From Pseudeuparius sepicola (lineage: Eukaryota; Arthropoda; Insecta; Coleoptera; Anthribidae), in NCBI GenBank assembly GCA_963920635.1, contig OY987298.1:55903949-55967948 (forward strand): a stretch of DNA of 64,000 bases, read 5' to 3'. The number at the start of each line of letters is the position of its first letter. Position 1 is the first letter of the stretch. Of this stretch, positions 44,373 through 56,339 are shown piece by piece. Below the pieces are notes generated by a model, which was not told the DNA's origin, searched no databases, and worked only from the letters and a program-made list of their open reading frames with translations. A program made the translations under genes and the position numbers.

Positions 44373-45021
44373 CTACAACTATTTAATTATAAATATATAG
44401 AAACAAAAAGCAAAAATATATATTTTTTAATTTTTCTATCTTTTTTTTTTTTGAGAAACTAATCATCTTCGAAGATAATAGTGATTAATAGGTACCTATA
44501 TGCGACCCATTTGATAATTTTTGTTGTATTTGAGATCCCTTTCGCATAAACTTTCAGTTTCATGTCAAAATGTAATACAACACAAAATTCCTATACCTGT
44601 AGCAGAAACCGTGGATTTTAATTATAGAAGAATATCTTTTGGTGTAAATTTAATAAATCCATCCGCTGATATATATTTTTCTCAAACAAAATCGACAGTT
44701 TTTTGTAATTTAAAAAAATATATATTATACGTTTTCGAAAGACCGCGGCGCCTGTATAAATATTTTTTCAATTTATTCGCTGTAAATTATTTTTATTTAC
44801 AACAGAACAGAACAATAACTATTTTTCAACACTAAATATTGTTTGAAAAGAAATATACTAAATATTTAGAATTAATAAATTAATATTAAGATAAGTAAAT
44901 TTAATATACCTAAGTATACCTAGTAATCTCGGAAAAGGAACATTTGTTTAGGTACTTTGGGTATAATCTAAATAAGCAGGTTATTTTTGTAAAAATACTA
45001 TGTATTTAGGTTAAATAAATT
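44373..45021. other. gene-free stretch
   Basis: A 104-residue plus-strand frame (44521-44835) is present but has no domain and an AT-driven composition. It is not called as a gene. Confidence 0.4.
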
Positions 45022-45468
45022 TGTTCAATCTCCACAATGAATTGGTTTTTATTCTAAAGTATTATTGCAAACTGAACAAGTTAATTTTGTTGTTTTTTAT
45101 ATATCTATCTTTCCGCGTATATATTCATACAAGTGACAGTCTCTGATTGGCCGCCTTCAACGAAGAAGAAGTGGTCACCCGAAGTGCTTGCGCTTGCGCA
45201 AGTAGTACCTACCTAGCGAAGAAGGACATATACGAAGCTCGCTCGCGATAGCACCGGCACGAATCGCACATTTTCGGGATCGTGTACACATCCGGACGCC
45301 ACCTCCAGAGTCGGCAGGGACACCTAAGGGACAATCTAACGACGCCATTCAATCAGCAGAAAAGGTGGGCCACAGAAAAAAGGGATTGTCACGTGTCGCA
45401 ACTCACACCAAAAAATTAGGTGTAGCAAACTTAAAAAATACAGTCCACTCTTATCTCGTTTCCAACCA
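45022..45468 (+). repeat. 5' LTR of BEL/Pao element
   Basis: 447 bp, TGTTCAATCTCC to TTTCCAACCA. Compared with the 3' LTR it lacks 39 bp (after CACGAATCG) and 8 bp (near CTCCAGAGTCGG). The promoter would lie here: an AT-rich TATATAT segment and ATTGG box occur near 45095-45150. Confidence 0.9.
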
Positions 45469-45473
45469 TTGTT

Positions 45474-45491
45474 TGGTCCTATCGACCGGGA
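45474..45491 (+). other. candidate primer-binding site
   Basis: TGGTCCTATCGACCGGGA starts five bases after the LTR. TGG at the start matches a tRNA CCA end. The tRNA species is not assigned. Confidence 0.45.
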
Positions 45492-45933
45492 TTCTTTTTA
45501 CTAGTAAAATTAATTAAAAATAGGTTCAGTTTGCAACTACCTAAATTTCACTAAGGAAAAAACGATAAAATTCGTCCGGTATTAATTTTTTGTCATCGCA
45601 CAAATTCCTCGCCGTGCGCCGCCGCCGCGCCGGCTGAAACCCCCACTCAGAAAACAGTATCGTCCTCCCGGGATCCGCATTTAAAAATCGGCCGTCGCCA
45701 AGCACTTGTTTTGATAGTTTTTTTTTTGTATTCGTTTTTGTGGAAATAGATCGATCGCGCTCGAGGTAAACACAGCTGGTCGGGTTCACCGATGATATTC
45801 GGGATTTTTATAGTCGCATGTAGGTAATTAGTTCTCTCGATTCGAAATTTATTTGTATAGGTAGTGCAGCGCTTATTGCAACGTCTCTCTCCCATTTTCT
45901 CTATATCTCTACCTAATAAATAATACGTAAATA

Positions 45934-47670
45934 ATGACCGCAGAAAAGAAACAAGTTCAAATTAAACAATTATCAGCTCAAAGAGACAGTGACATTCATC
46001 GTTTAACGGAGTTGTACGATAGTGCGAATCGTGCTAGAGGTGATGTTAGTGCCCATTCTCAATTTAAAATGCGTTATAGACTCATTGATTCCATTTTTCA
46101 TGATTTTGAAAAACAACATAGCAACATTTTGAGTCTTCTCGCGACAATCGAAGGGAGTGACTTGAAGGAACAAAATGAAATACGCGCGGAGTTTGATAAG
46201 AAGTATTATGGGATTCAGGAAGTTTATTTCGAATTATTTGAAAATAAAAACCTTGGACAATGTCTCACGCCGGAGTCAAAATTTTCTGGACAAATTAAAT
46301 TACCTAAACTGGAAATTCCAAAATTTGATGGTTCTATTCACAAATGGAACACTTTTATCGATATATTTAATACTTCTGTGCATAATAATAAACAACTAGC
46401 AAATGCCCAAAAATTTACCTATTTAGTAAGTTTCTTAGAAGGTCCTCCACTCAAATTAGTTACTCATAATCCTCTCACTGAAGAAAATTATGTTATTGCT
46501 TATGACGCACTCTTGGAGAGATACCAAAATTTTCGACGTATTGCTATGGCTCATTGGAGAGAAATAGAAAAAACAAAAAAATTAAATCCCGATCGTGATT
46601 GCGAATCCCTTCGTCATCTATTAGATACTTTTGCCGAACATTTAGCCGCTTTATCAAATCAAAGGTACCCAGTACAACAGTGGTCGTTCATTTTATTTTT
46701 TATGCTTTTTGACAGATTAGATGACGACACTGCCGCTAGATTCGAACTTGAATGTGGCAAAGAGATGAAAAACGTTGTAAATAAGGATCGACCTTATGAA
46801 ATTCTTGTAGATTTTTTAAACGAGCAGTGTGATTCCTTAGAAACTTTAAACCACTCAAATAATAAAAATAAAATTAAAATAAATTATAATCCTGTTATCC
46901 ATCCAAAACAAAAAACCACTTTTCTTTTGAATGCAAAAGCCAATAACGCATGTCCTGTCTGTCAAAAGGAAGGTCATTTCATTTATACTTGTGCTGATTT
47001 TCTCGCAAAATCTCCGGCTGAACGCTACGAACTTGTAAAGACTAACAAATGGTGTACCAACTGCCTAGGCCTCAAGCATACTCAATCTTATTGCAAATCT
47101 CAAACCGTTTGTCGCAAATGCGGTAAACCTCTTCATACTCTCTTACATAATAATAATATAAATTTTCAAAATTATCAAAAACCTCAGCGACCGAATGCTA
47201 CTCCCTCTCCCTCTATATCTACGCCATATATTCCGGCACAAGCTTCCACAGCGTTGTGTTGTACCAATACATCTCAACAAAGCACAGTTTTGCTAGGAAT
47301 CGCAAAGGTAGATGTCCTAGATTTTCATGGCGCATTTAAAAGCGTGCGAGTACTTTTAGATGGTGCCAGTCAGGCAAATTTTATGACCAGTCGATGTTGT
47401 AACCGTCTAGGCTTAACTCGCTCACCCCTGTCGTTAGAAATTCGGGGCCTCGGGCAAATGTCATCCGCTGCCACTCACGAAGTTTCGTGTACCTTTAAGC
47501 CTAAAGGTGAATCTCAACCCCTTATCACACTCGATTTTGCAATTGTACCAACAATCTGTGAGAATATGCCCTCCTCCAATATGCCTCTCAATTATTTCGC
47601 CCAGTTTTCTCACTTAAACTTGGCCGATGAAGATTTTCATATCTGCGGTCCAATCGATATGCTCTTATGA
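45934..47670 (+). pseudogene. BEL/Pao gag and aspartic protease
   Basis: A 578-residue open frame starts MTAEKKQVQIKQLSAQRDSD. Residues 120-320 are the capsid-like region (KLPKLEIPKFDGSIHKWNTF). Zinc knuckles follow at about 345-405 (CPVCQKEGHFIYTC, CTNCLGLKHTQSYC and CRKCGKPLH). The protease region has VRVLLDGASQANFM near residue 470, with the conserved aspartate. In BEL/Pao, gag and pol are one frame. Here a TGA at 47668-47670 interrupts it just before GDIFGYLV, after which the same frame continues. The gag part itself is undamaged. Confidence 0.9.
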
Positions 47671-49670
47671 GGTGATATCTTTGGTTATTTGGTAGAAGAC
47701 GGCACAATCAAAAGCTCTATAAATGAACCCGTTGCCTTAAACACGTTATTAGGTTATGTAATTACCGGTAGAGTGCCTCTGCCGTCCGTTAGACAGGTTA
47801 GCACATTTTGTACTACTTTAGGTGGAGCTTTTGAGTTGAATGAAACCGTCAAGCGTTTCTGGGAACTGGAACAAATCCCTCAAGTAATCCCTGTTTCCCC
47901 CGAAGATGCAAAAGCAGAAAAATTATTTCAAAAAACTTATAAAAGAAACCCGGACGGTAGATACATAGTATCTCTCCCCTTTCGAGATACATATGTTCCG
48001 ACTTTTAACGGAAGTCGTGAGGTAGCTCTTAGAAGATTTTACTCTCTTGAGCGTCGTCTTCTCGCTGACCGCACATTGTTGGGAGAGTATCGTAAATTTA
48101 TGCGTGATTATCTGGACTCTGGCCATATGTCACTGATTTCATCTCCAGAGAATTCCTCTGCCTCGTACTATATCCCCCACCACTGCGTAGTCCGCCCTGA
48201 AAGTACTACTACTCGTTTGCGTGTAGTCTTCGCCGCATCCGCGAAAGATTTTAATCGCCATCCTCTCAATGATTGTCTGCTTGTAGGACCTAAGCTTCAA
48301 CAAGATATATTCTCACTCCTCTTACGATTTCGCCTTCACGCGGTTGTATTCACCGCCGATATTATACAAATGTATCGACAAATCCTTGTTGAGCAAGAGC
48401 ACCGAAATTTCCAATGCATATTTTGGAGATTTTCCAATTCTCAACCACCGGAGACCTAGAAAATTAAATACTGTCACTTACGGCGCTTCATCCTCGCCGT
48501 TTCTAGCCATCCGGACACTTCTTCAGCTAGCTAGAGACCATAAAAATGATTTTCCGGAAGCATCTTCAATTCTTGAAAAAGATATTTATGTTGATGATGT
48601 CTTCTCTGGTGCTTCAGATGTACGCTCTCTCTCCAAAAACAATTAATTGAATTGTTAGATGCCGGAAAATTTGAATTACGTAAGTGGGCAAGTAATCATC
48701 ATACTCTGCTGGACCATTTGGATTCCTCGAATGTCTTGCTAGACCCTCTGTTATTTGATTCCGACAGTGATGCCACAATCAAGATATTAGGCCTTCAATG
48801 GCACCCATCGCATGATACATTTCTCTACAAAGTAGACACCCAGCAGAAGAGCTGCACAAAAAGAAATTTGTTATCCGAACTCGCAAAAATCTTTGACCCC
48901 TTAGGTTTTTTGACCCCCCTTACTGTATTCATAAAGTTATTAATTCAAGCTCTTTGGTCTTTAGGTCTAGAATGAATATCGCAATTTTCTTTACCTCGCC
49001 ACATAGGCGCGAATCCTGTCAGATTCTGTGAAATGCACGGCTTCTGTGATACCTCGGAGAAGGCATATACTGCCGTAATTTATTTTCGAATTCTCGACAA
49101 TAAAAAGCAACTATCCATTTATCTCGTATGTGCGAAATCAAAGGTAGCTCCTCTTAAAAGAATAACTCTACCCCGACTAGAGCTATGCGCAGCAGTGCTA
49201 TTGGCTGATCTAATTTCAACAGTGCTCAAGATCTATGACAACCTCATTTCTTTTTCTCAAATCTATGCCTGGACAGATTCCACTGTCACTTTGTCGTGGA
49301 TCCGTTCTTCTCCTCACAAATGGTCTACTTTTGTAAGCAATCGTATTACCCGAATCCAAGAAAAGGTTGACCCTTCTCTCTGGCATCAAATACCATCAGA
49401 AAACAACCCCGCAGATTGCGGTACTCGTGGTGTATTACCTAAGTTTTTTTTGCAAGATACCAAATGGTGGGCGGGGCCGTCATTTCTCAAAATGCAACTC
49501 CCTAAATCCTTTTCTGAACCTTCGGAAGAAAAACGTTACACAGTTCTGATTCAGGTGGTAGAAAATAACCCTTTTATCGATTTGATCAACAAGTTTTCCT
49601 CTTTATCCACAATTAATCGAGTTATGGCATATGTTCTACGTTTCGTTTTAAAAAAAATCGAGAATTAAAT
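47671..49670 (+). pseudogene. BEL/Pao reverse transcriptase and RNase H, frameshifted
   Basis: The segment 47689-48459 holds the RT N-terminus (VVFAASAKDFNRHPLNDCLL and HAVVFTADIIQMYRQI, with the first catalytic aspartate). A frameshift near 48460 leads to LNTVTYGASSSPFLAIRTL and the catalytic KDIYVDDVFSGA. A second frameshift near 48635 leads to LDAGKFELRKWASN. A TGA at 48973-48975 replaces a probable tryptophan codon. RNase H follows at 49033-49668 (FCDTSEKAYTAVIY, PRLELCAAVL, AWTDSTVTLSWI). The family makes cDNA from element RNA; this copy cannot without rescue in trans. Confidence 0.9.
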
Positions 49671-51019
49671 CGGATTCCGCAGGTTATTTTTCTGCAATGG
49701 AACTAGAAAGTGCTCTGGTCGCTCTAATAAAAATTGTACAGTATGTTTCTTTTAAATCAGAAATATCACTTTTAAAAAAGAAAAAATCTTTACCGAAATC
49801 ACTAAGAAAACTTACTCCCTTCCTTGATGAAGACGGTGTCCTGAGGGTGGGCGGACGTCTGACTCATTCGGAACTTTCATTTGCAAAAAAACATCCCATC
49901 TTGTTGCCTGCCTCTCATCGACTTGTTCATCTTATCATTGAACACACTCATAAAAAATATTTACACCCTGGATTACAAACGATGCATTATTTGCTACGCC
50001 AAAGATATTGGATTCTTTCTCCAAAACGTTCCATAAAGAAGATTATTTCTTCTTGTATCACTTGCTTCAAATCCAACCCTCTCTCTGTTCAACCTATGAT
50101 GGGTGATCTACCCTCCGCCCGGGTTTGTCAAGTTAAATGTTTCTCCAAATGTGGCGTAGATTTCGGTGGGCCATTCCTTGTAACTCTTGGCAAATACCGA
50201 GGCGCAAAGTCGTACAAATCTTACATTTGTTTATTTGTCTGCTTGGCCAGTAAGGCTATCCATCTGGAATTGGTCACCGACCTGTCGACGGAAGCTTTTT
50301 TAGCTGCACTTCGCCGGTTCATGGCGCGCAGAGGTAAGGTTGCCGATATATTTAGTGATTGTGGCACCAATTTTGTCGGTGCTTCGAAGCAGCTCCTCCA
50401 AGTAATGAAATCTGCCAGTCTGCAGGAGGGAATTAGATGGCACTTCAATCTGCCTTCGGCTCCAAATTTTGGAGGTATTTGGGAGAGTGGCATTCGCTCC
50501 GTTAAAACTCATTTGGCCCGAGTAGTCGGTACTCAAAAACTTACCTATGAAGAATTTAATACTGTTTTGGTCTCTATTGGGAGTATTTTAAATTCATGCC
50601 CGTTATGTGAGTTAAGTCCCGATCCACATGATTTAACCGCCCTGACACCTGGACACTTTTTAAACATGGATCCTCTAAATTCATTTATTGAAGATCTTAC
50701 TTCTCAAAAATTAGGACATCTCTCACGCTGGCAACTTCTACAACGCATGCACCAGAATTTCTGGGAACGTTGGCACCAAGAATACTTACATAACCTCATG
50801 CAAAGGAGTAAATGGTACAATCCCGCTATTCCCATCTCAATTGATAGCCTGGTGCTTGTTAAGGATGAACTCTTGCCGCCGTTAAAATGGCCTCTAGTAG
50901 GTCGGGTAGTGGAAGTTCATCCGGGAGAGAACGATATTGTTCGCGTGGTCACTGTGCGTACCAAGAAGGGGAATTTTAAACGCCCCGTATCCAAGGTATG
51001 TCCCTTACCTGTATCGTAA
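49660..51019 (+). pseudogene. BEL/Pao integrase with C-terminal DUF5641-type domain
   Basis: The open frame 49697-51019 (440 residues) is reached by a frameshift near 49665. The HHCC zinc region is HLIIEHTHKKYLHPGL to CITCFKS. The catalytic acids are in FSKCGVDFGGPF, IFSDCGTNFVGA and NFGGIWESGIRS. The last 100 residues (FWERWHQEYLHNL, LVLVKDELLPPLKWPLVGRV) form the DUF5641-type tail typical of BEL/Pao. This domain is intact as a frame but has lost its link to the rest of pol. The 3' LTR follows 125 bp downstream. Confidence 0.9.
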
Positions 51020-51143
51020 TAAGTTACAATACATTTATTTCTCTTGTCTCGTTTATTAATTCAATTTCACAATTTTTTTTTTAATTATTTGGGATCACTT
51101 TAACATTTTTTTGGGTAAAATCTATCATTTTAGGTGGGCGGTA

Positions 51144-51637
51144 TGTTCAATCTCCACAATGAATTGGTTTTTATTCTAAAGTATTATTGCAAACTGAACA
51201 AGTTAATTTTGTTGTTTTGTATATATCTATCTTTCCGCGTATATATTCATACAAGTGACAGTCTCTGATTGGCCGCCTTCAACGAAGAAGAAGTGGTCAC
51301 CCGAAGTGCTTGCGCTTGCGCAAGTAGTACCTACCTAGCGAAGAAGGACATATACGAAGCTCGCTCGCGATAGCACCCGCACGAATCGCCGCGCCGCGAC
51401 ATACCAATAAATTGGCCGCTTTATTACCACATTTTCGGGATCGTGTACACATCCGGACGCCACCTCCAAAGTCGCAGAGTCGGCAGGGACACCTAAGGGA
51501 CAATCTAACGACGCCATTCAATCAGCAGAAAAGGTAGGCCACAGAAAAAAGGGATTGTCACGTGTCGCAACTCACACCAAAAAATTAGGTGTGGCAAACT
51601 CAAAAAATACAGTCCACTCTTATCTCGTTTCCAACCA
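51144..51637 (+). repeat. 3' LTR of BEL/Pao element
   Basis: 494 bp, the longer LTR copy. A purine-rich AGGTGGGCGG just upstream (51132-51141) is the likely plus-strand priming site. Confidence 0.9.
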
Positions 51638-51873
51638 AAATTAAATTAACAAATTGCAAATAAAATTAATTACATTCTTAAACAAGTAATTGTTTCGCTT
51701 ATACGAAAAAAAATATATATCTGAGGACTCAATTTTTAAAAAATATTAACAAACGTTTTTATCGGTGTAGAATTTTATGTACAACTAGTTGGTTAGACCT
51801 CCTATTGATTTCAAATCCTGAAGAAATCTTCGTTCCTGTATTTGCAATTTGATTTTGTGTAGGTACCTAGTGT

Positions 51874-53985
51874 CTGCCCAAATGTGGACTCGCCTATATT
51901 TACTGCACAGCTTGCACTAAAGATCAATACCCTAACCGTGCACAGGTCAAGATGGAATCCGGTTAGGCAAATTTGTTTTAAAGCTTAGAGCCGATGAGGA
52001 CTAATACGGTTTGCAGGAACACGAAAGCATGACCACACCCACAGACAGTTGCAAACATCGCTGCCCTCAAAGCAATAGCGTTGGCCACCGCGCTACGAAT
52101 CTCTCCCCCAACCTCCGCAGGCGGACTAGTGCGGTCGGTAATTGACTTCAGTTCCCAATTCGTTTCAGACTGAGTAATCGTAATTTTGAGAGCGTATGCA
52201 TGACGCAATTTTTGGGCTTTACTTTTGCCTTGCAACTAGAGCATGTTTGACAAAAATAACAATCTCCGCTTACAGAAATAACCAGGACGTTCTACGTTCT
52301 ACCACCGGAAATTTTAAGCAGCTGTCATTGCAACTCCAACTTATCGTACTATAGAGGACAAGCAACAGTTGCCTGATATTGACAAAATAATTTCTCGCGT
52401 TCTAAAAAGTGCTGACAATTGCAATGCTACACGAACAGATCGCGTGGCTCTCCTTATGCCATTTTTCATTTAGGCCTCAACTTCAAAATACAGGGTACCT
52501 ATTAAAGTTGGCTAAAAAAAAATAAAATTTTTAATTCATTGCTGTTTTTTTACTATTATTAGTTAGTTACGAAAACACTTTTTTGGGTAGATAATTTGAG
52601 TTACAGAGTTTATTTTCTGTAATTCTTTTACTCTTATACATTTTTGATTTAAGATTTAGTTTACAAGATATTGTAGCTTATTTGGCTACTTATTGGGATT
52701 TTTTGTTTCTTTTTAGCTTAGCGTATAAAAAAAAATAGTGTTTTTTTTTATATGGAACTAAAACGAGTTTCTACTAAATAAGTAGTTTGCTTAACCTAGT
52801 TTCAGAAATTAATAGTGTTTAAACCCGCGGACGTGTGTTCCATTTAAACCAAAACAAGTGTTTTTTTTGTCGTTGCTTTATTCAGTATTATATTGAATTA
52901 ATGCAACGTCCTTAAGGTTTATTTGTGGTAAAAATTATTTTAAGAAAGTTACCGTTTTCGCTACTTATATAAAATATGTGATTCGGGAGCAAATACTTGA
53001 AAAACTATTAATCATTCTAAAACCGCCTATATGACAAAAACTCTCCAAAATTGATAGTACTATTTGAGATCTACCGCAGTTTCATAAGATAGAAAAGATT
53101 CTTTGCTATCAGAAACCTTTATTTTACAAAATTGAGGCACCCTAGGCAATGCCTATGGTATACGTAGTTTGCAAAATTATTAGATGTCTCTTTGTATTTG
53201 GGACAGAAAACACCCTCTTTCTAGAATAGCTGTACAACCAAATATCCTCCAATATCTGTTTATGATGCTCTAGAGAGAGTCATATCAACTATTATCATGG
53301 CGTATATCGCGCAAATAATGTGTCCAAGAAATCACCTGATTCATCGCAAATCGTCAAAAATATTATTATAATCATATAAATATAAATTGGTTTATCAAGT
53401 ACCTACTTGCGCGGATTAGCGGTCCACAACCAGCTAGAAGATTTTAGCGGTAGATATAATTATTTGTAAAGTCATATAAAATATTTCCAAGTAAGCTGGT
53501 ATACCTAGCAATTTATTGCAAAAGTGTCTGATTATTGCATTCGAGTGCAATGAAGTACCTACATATCAAGCAATACAACAAGTTTATTAGGAATTCCAGT
53601 GATGGCTGCATGAATTTCCCAATATAGAGTCCCATAGTTAATTCTGTATGCGGACGGGGTGCTTCTTTTTTGTCAAACGTGCTCTAGTTGCAACACAAAG
53701 TTAAAGCCAAAAATAAGGTCGTGAAATTACGAAAACTCCCTCTGAAACGAATTCAAAACCGAGGTACTGCGGTGGACACACTTTTGCTTTGAGGTCGGCG
53801 ATATTTGCAGCTGTCTGGGGGTTTGGTTATGCTCTCGAGTCCCGGCAAACCGTGTTGTTTCTCATCGGCTCTAAGCTTTAAAACAAATTTGACTAACCGG
53901 ATTCCATCTTGACTTGTGGACGGTTATAACGATCTTTAGAGCGGCCTGTGCAATAAAAATATAAGGGAAGTTCCGCATTTGGGCA
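51874..53985. repeat. large inverted-repeat pair (foldback) with AT-rich centre
   Basis: The left arm is 51874-52256 and the right arm 53667-53985. Both contain, in opposite orientation, TCAAGATGGAATCCGGTTAG, AAATTTGTTTTAAAGCTTAG, GCAACTAGAGCA-type sequence and GTTTGACAAAA. Arms diverge moderately and the left arm has extra GC-rich sequence. The centre (52257-53666) is mainly AT-rich. A 45-codon open stretch at about 52325-52470 contains PTYRTIEDKQQLPDIDKI. The unit could be a foldback-type element. Arms are GC-richer than the rest, and no target-site duplication was recognised. Confidence 0.6.
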
Positions 53986-54056
53986 AACAATAAACTAGTT
54001 ACTAAAGGATATTTTAGTGGAATATCAGGAAAAGGATATCGATTGAAAAAAATGCA

Positions 54057-54125
54057 CTCCACCCGGGACTGGAACCCGGGTCTCCTACTGTAGCCGTAGG
54101 CACTTAACCAACTAAGCTACCGGAG
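54057..54125 (-). ncRNA. tRNA-like cloverleaf, copy D left
   Basis: Minus strand: acceptor CTCCGGT with GGTGGAG-type partner, A box TAGCTTAGTTGG, anticodon-type stem CCTAC/GTAGG with 7-nt loop GGCTACA, and T arm CCGGG/CCCGG. The T loop has a C replacing the usual G of TTCGA. No U33, no encoded CCA. Confidence 0.65.
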
Positions 54126-54255
54126 CTACCGAGTTCCATCAGTTAGGTGTTATTCCTAGTAGCTGTAGAAGACGCCGAAGTCTCCTACATCTCACCGCTA
54201 CTAACTAATATCAATTGGAATAAATAACACCTATAGCCGAGATTGAACTCGCTAT

Positions 54256-54324
54256 CTCCGGTAAATTAGTTGGTTAAGTGCCTACAGCTACAGTAGGAGT
54301 CCCGGGTTCGAGTCCCGGCTGGTG
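54256..54324 (+). ncRNA. tRNA-like cloverleaf, copy D right
   Basis: Plus strand: anticodon-type arm CCTAC/GTAGG with loop AGCTACA and a perfect T arm CCGGG-TTCGAGT-CCCGG with B box intact. The D arm and one acceptor pair are worn. It faces away from the left module; internal Pol III boxes would give divergent reading of the two halves. Confidence 0.6.
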
Positions 54325-54373
54325 TGAATTTTTTTCAATATCCTTTACATGATATGCCACTAAAAGATCCTTT

Positions 54374-56339
54374 ATTATTTATAATAATTACAGATAAATA
54401 CTAAAAATCTTTCTGTGAATAAACTAATTCATTGCGCCAAAACAATCATATTTTGAGCATATATACTTCCCACATAAATTTTAGAGTAATCCATCCGGAA
54501 ATGCGAGGGCGTAAAAAACTCTTGACAAGTGAAACACAATGTAGATATAATTTTTTCGTCATTATCAAAATAAAAAAAATCTGGCTTTATAAATAAATTT
54601 TAAAATACAGCACCGGTACAACATGCCAGACATAATGATAGGCCTACTACCCCAGAAAAGAGATGCCTACTATATCAGCAGACGGCACCACAAACTACTT
54701 TTATGAAAAATTGTAAAGAAAACAAAGAAACTCCTGCGGTGCGTGAGTTAGAAACACAAAACAAAACCATTCTATCTATACCATTTGCAAGTTAGTGAAC
54801 CCAGTCGACGTATACGTCCGGATTCTGAAAGATTCCAATGTTGAAGTATATAGAAGCAAGTCAAATCTTGGTGCCAATTTTAAAATGTTTAAACCTAATA
54901 AATTGAACCCTGCGGGGTTAATATATATTTAATGCCCGAGAAACGGCCAAGAGTGAAAACGAACTTGCAAGGATCATTATTGCATTAAATAACATAAACC
55001 TTAATAGGTACTGGTGAGTTTTTTTAAATTATATTAGGCTAAATAACTGTGATGCTGAGGTGTCTTTTCTAACACTACACGATGTTACAAGTGCTCTAGA
55101 TTCGGTCAACTGTTGAAAGATCAAAATGATTTTCTTCGAAGTAAGGTTGGTTACTGCAACGATAGCAGTTAAGCACTTGAAATCATGATTTAAATTCTTG
55201 TTCTCGTGTCCACCAAAAATTGTACAATCCATCAAAAACAAGCTTAATCAGCTTGAGGCATTTCTAGCTCATAAATGGGTAGACGGGTTTTGCGTAATGG
55301 AGTCTTTTGGTAACTACTATGATTTCATATCAATTTTTATACCCATCAGATGCCAGATGATAAGACAGTTGTAGAGATAAAAAATGTCACATTGGGGTAA
55401 TGTATTTGCAAAAATGCCAGAAATGGCTAGATAAATTGAAAGATATCTAAGAATTTTTCAGCGGAAAAGAAAACTAAGAGAAATAATCATTTTAATAATA
55501 GTCATCACTAGCGTTTGTATCTATTAATCCACTAGGAGTTGACTAATCACTAAGGCAAGGGCTTATTCAAATGTAAATTCTAAAGAATTCTGCTACATAT
55601 CTCGAAAAGAAAAACTAGGAAAAAGTTTTGTTTGTGCTGGAATTGTAAATGATATTTTTCTTCTTTGGAAACCCCTAATTTTCATCTGGTATTAGAAATA
55701 ATGTAAAATAGGCATTTTCAGGCTAGCGCACGGGAACAGAGCACGGAAAAAGTTTCCCGATCTTCCGTGCGCTGAAAAAATACCGAATGTATGGCTTTAA
55801 AATAGAAATATAAACAAAGTAAACTAAATTTAAGAAAGTATATTATATACAGAGTGTCTCACTTAATAGTGAAACAACCTTATAACTTCCTTAATTTTTA
55901 ACCGACCAGAACGAATTTTTTTTAACGAAATTAAAGTAAAAATTTAAAATTTAAATGTCTAAAATTTGTTTTGTAACTTTTATTTTAAAATAATTACTTT
56001 ATGAAAACAACTTGCCTTCAAAACTTCCATGGCACACTTTTCTAAACGCAGAAAATTATTAAATTGCTTTTTTGGGAATTTAATTTTTTTAAAGTAATAT
56101 TTTTTTATTTTGACAAAATTTTGGATTTAGGGTTCTGAATCAATTCTGAATAACTTTTTCTAGTAAATTTTTTTGAAAAAAAAAAGCCTAATATGACTTT
56201 CGGATTTTTGCATCGATTGTGGCATCGCAGGTGGCTTTGACTTTGGTGCAGGCAACTAACTTTTTGGAAATAAGTAGAGGCATTTTTCGTTAAACTGCCC
56301 CACTCTAACATTTGATCGTCCCGATCAAGTTACATGACC
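54374..56339. other. gene-free stretch
   Basis: The words GAATTCTGCTACATATCTCG (near 55588) recur at the left end of the element at 60.15 kb. A TGTCTCACTTAATAGTG word near 55865 resembles palindrome ends. The minus-strand frames 55029-55241 and 56105-56311 are unidentified. Confidence 0.4.

Larger units (their letters stand above)
45022..51637 (+). mobile_element. BEL/Pao LTR retrotransposon, full length but mutated
   Basis: Two LTRs in direct orientation (45022-45468 and 51144-51637) flank a gag-pol region, and the 5-bp duplication AAATT stands on both outer sides (45017-45021 and 51638-51642). The domain order is gag with zinc knuckles, aspartic protease, RT, RNase H, integrase and DUF5641-type tail, as in BEL/Pao. 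Two in-frame stops and three frameshifts break the polyprotein. Both LTRs remain similar apart from two deletions in the 5' copy, so insertion is fairly recent relative to most neighbours. Confidence 0.9.
54002..54373. repeat. tRNA-like-bearing repeat, copy D (complete inverted dimer)
   Basis: The unit starts AAAGGATATTTTAGTGG and ends CCACTAAAAGATCCTTT. The left half carries a minus-strand tRNA-like module, the centre the CTGTAGAAGACGCC...GTCTCCTAC hairpin, and the right half an inverted tRNA-like module on the plus strand. It is essentially two head-to-head monomers joined at the central hairpin. This is the most complete dimer in the window. Confidence 0.8.

Noticed and set aside
44521..44835. 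A 104-residue plus-strand gene
   Set aside because: No recognisable motif; composition follows the local AT bias.
45541..45895. Minus-strand frames in the BEL/Pao leader
   Set aside because: They lie antisense in the untranslated leader between the 5' LTR and gag and show no domain.
51297..51521. Two minus-strand frames in the 3' LTR
   Set aside because: They are read from the GC-richer middle of the LTR and are broken in the 5' LTR by its 39-bp deletion.
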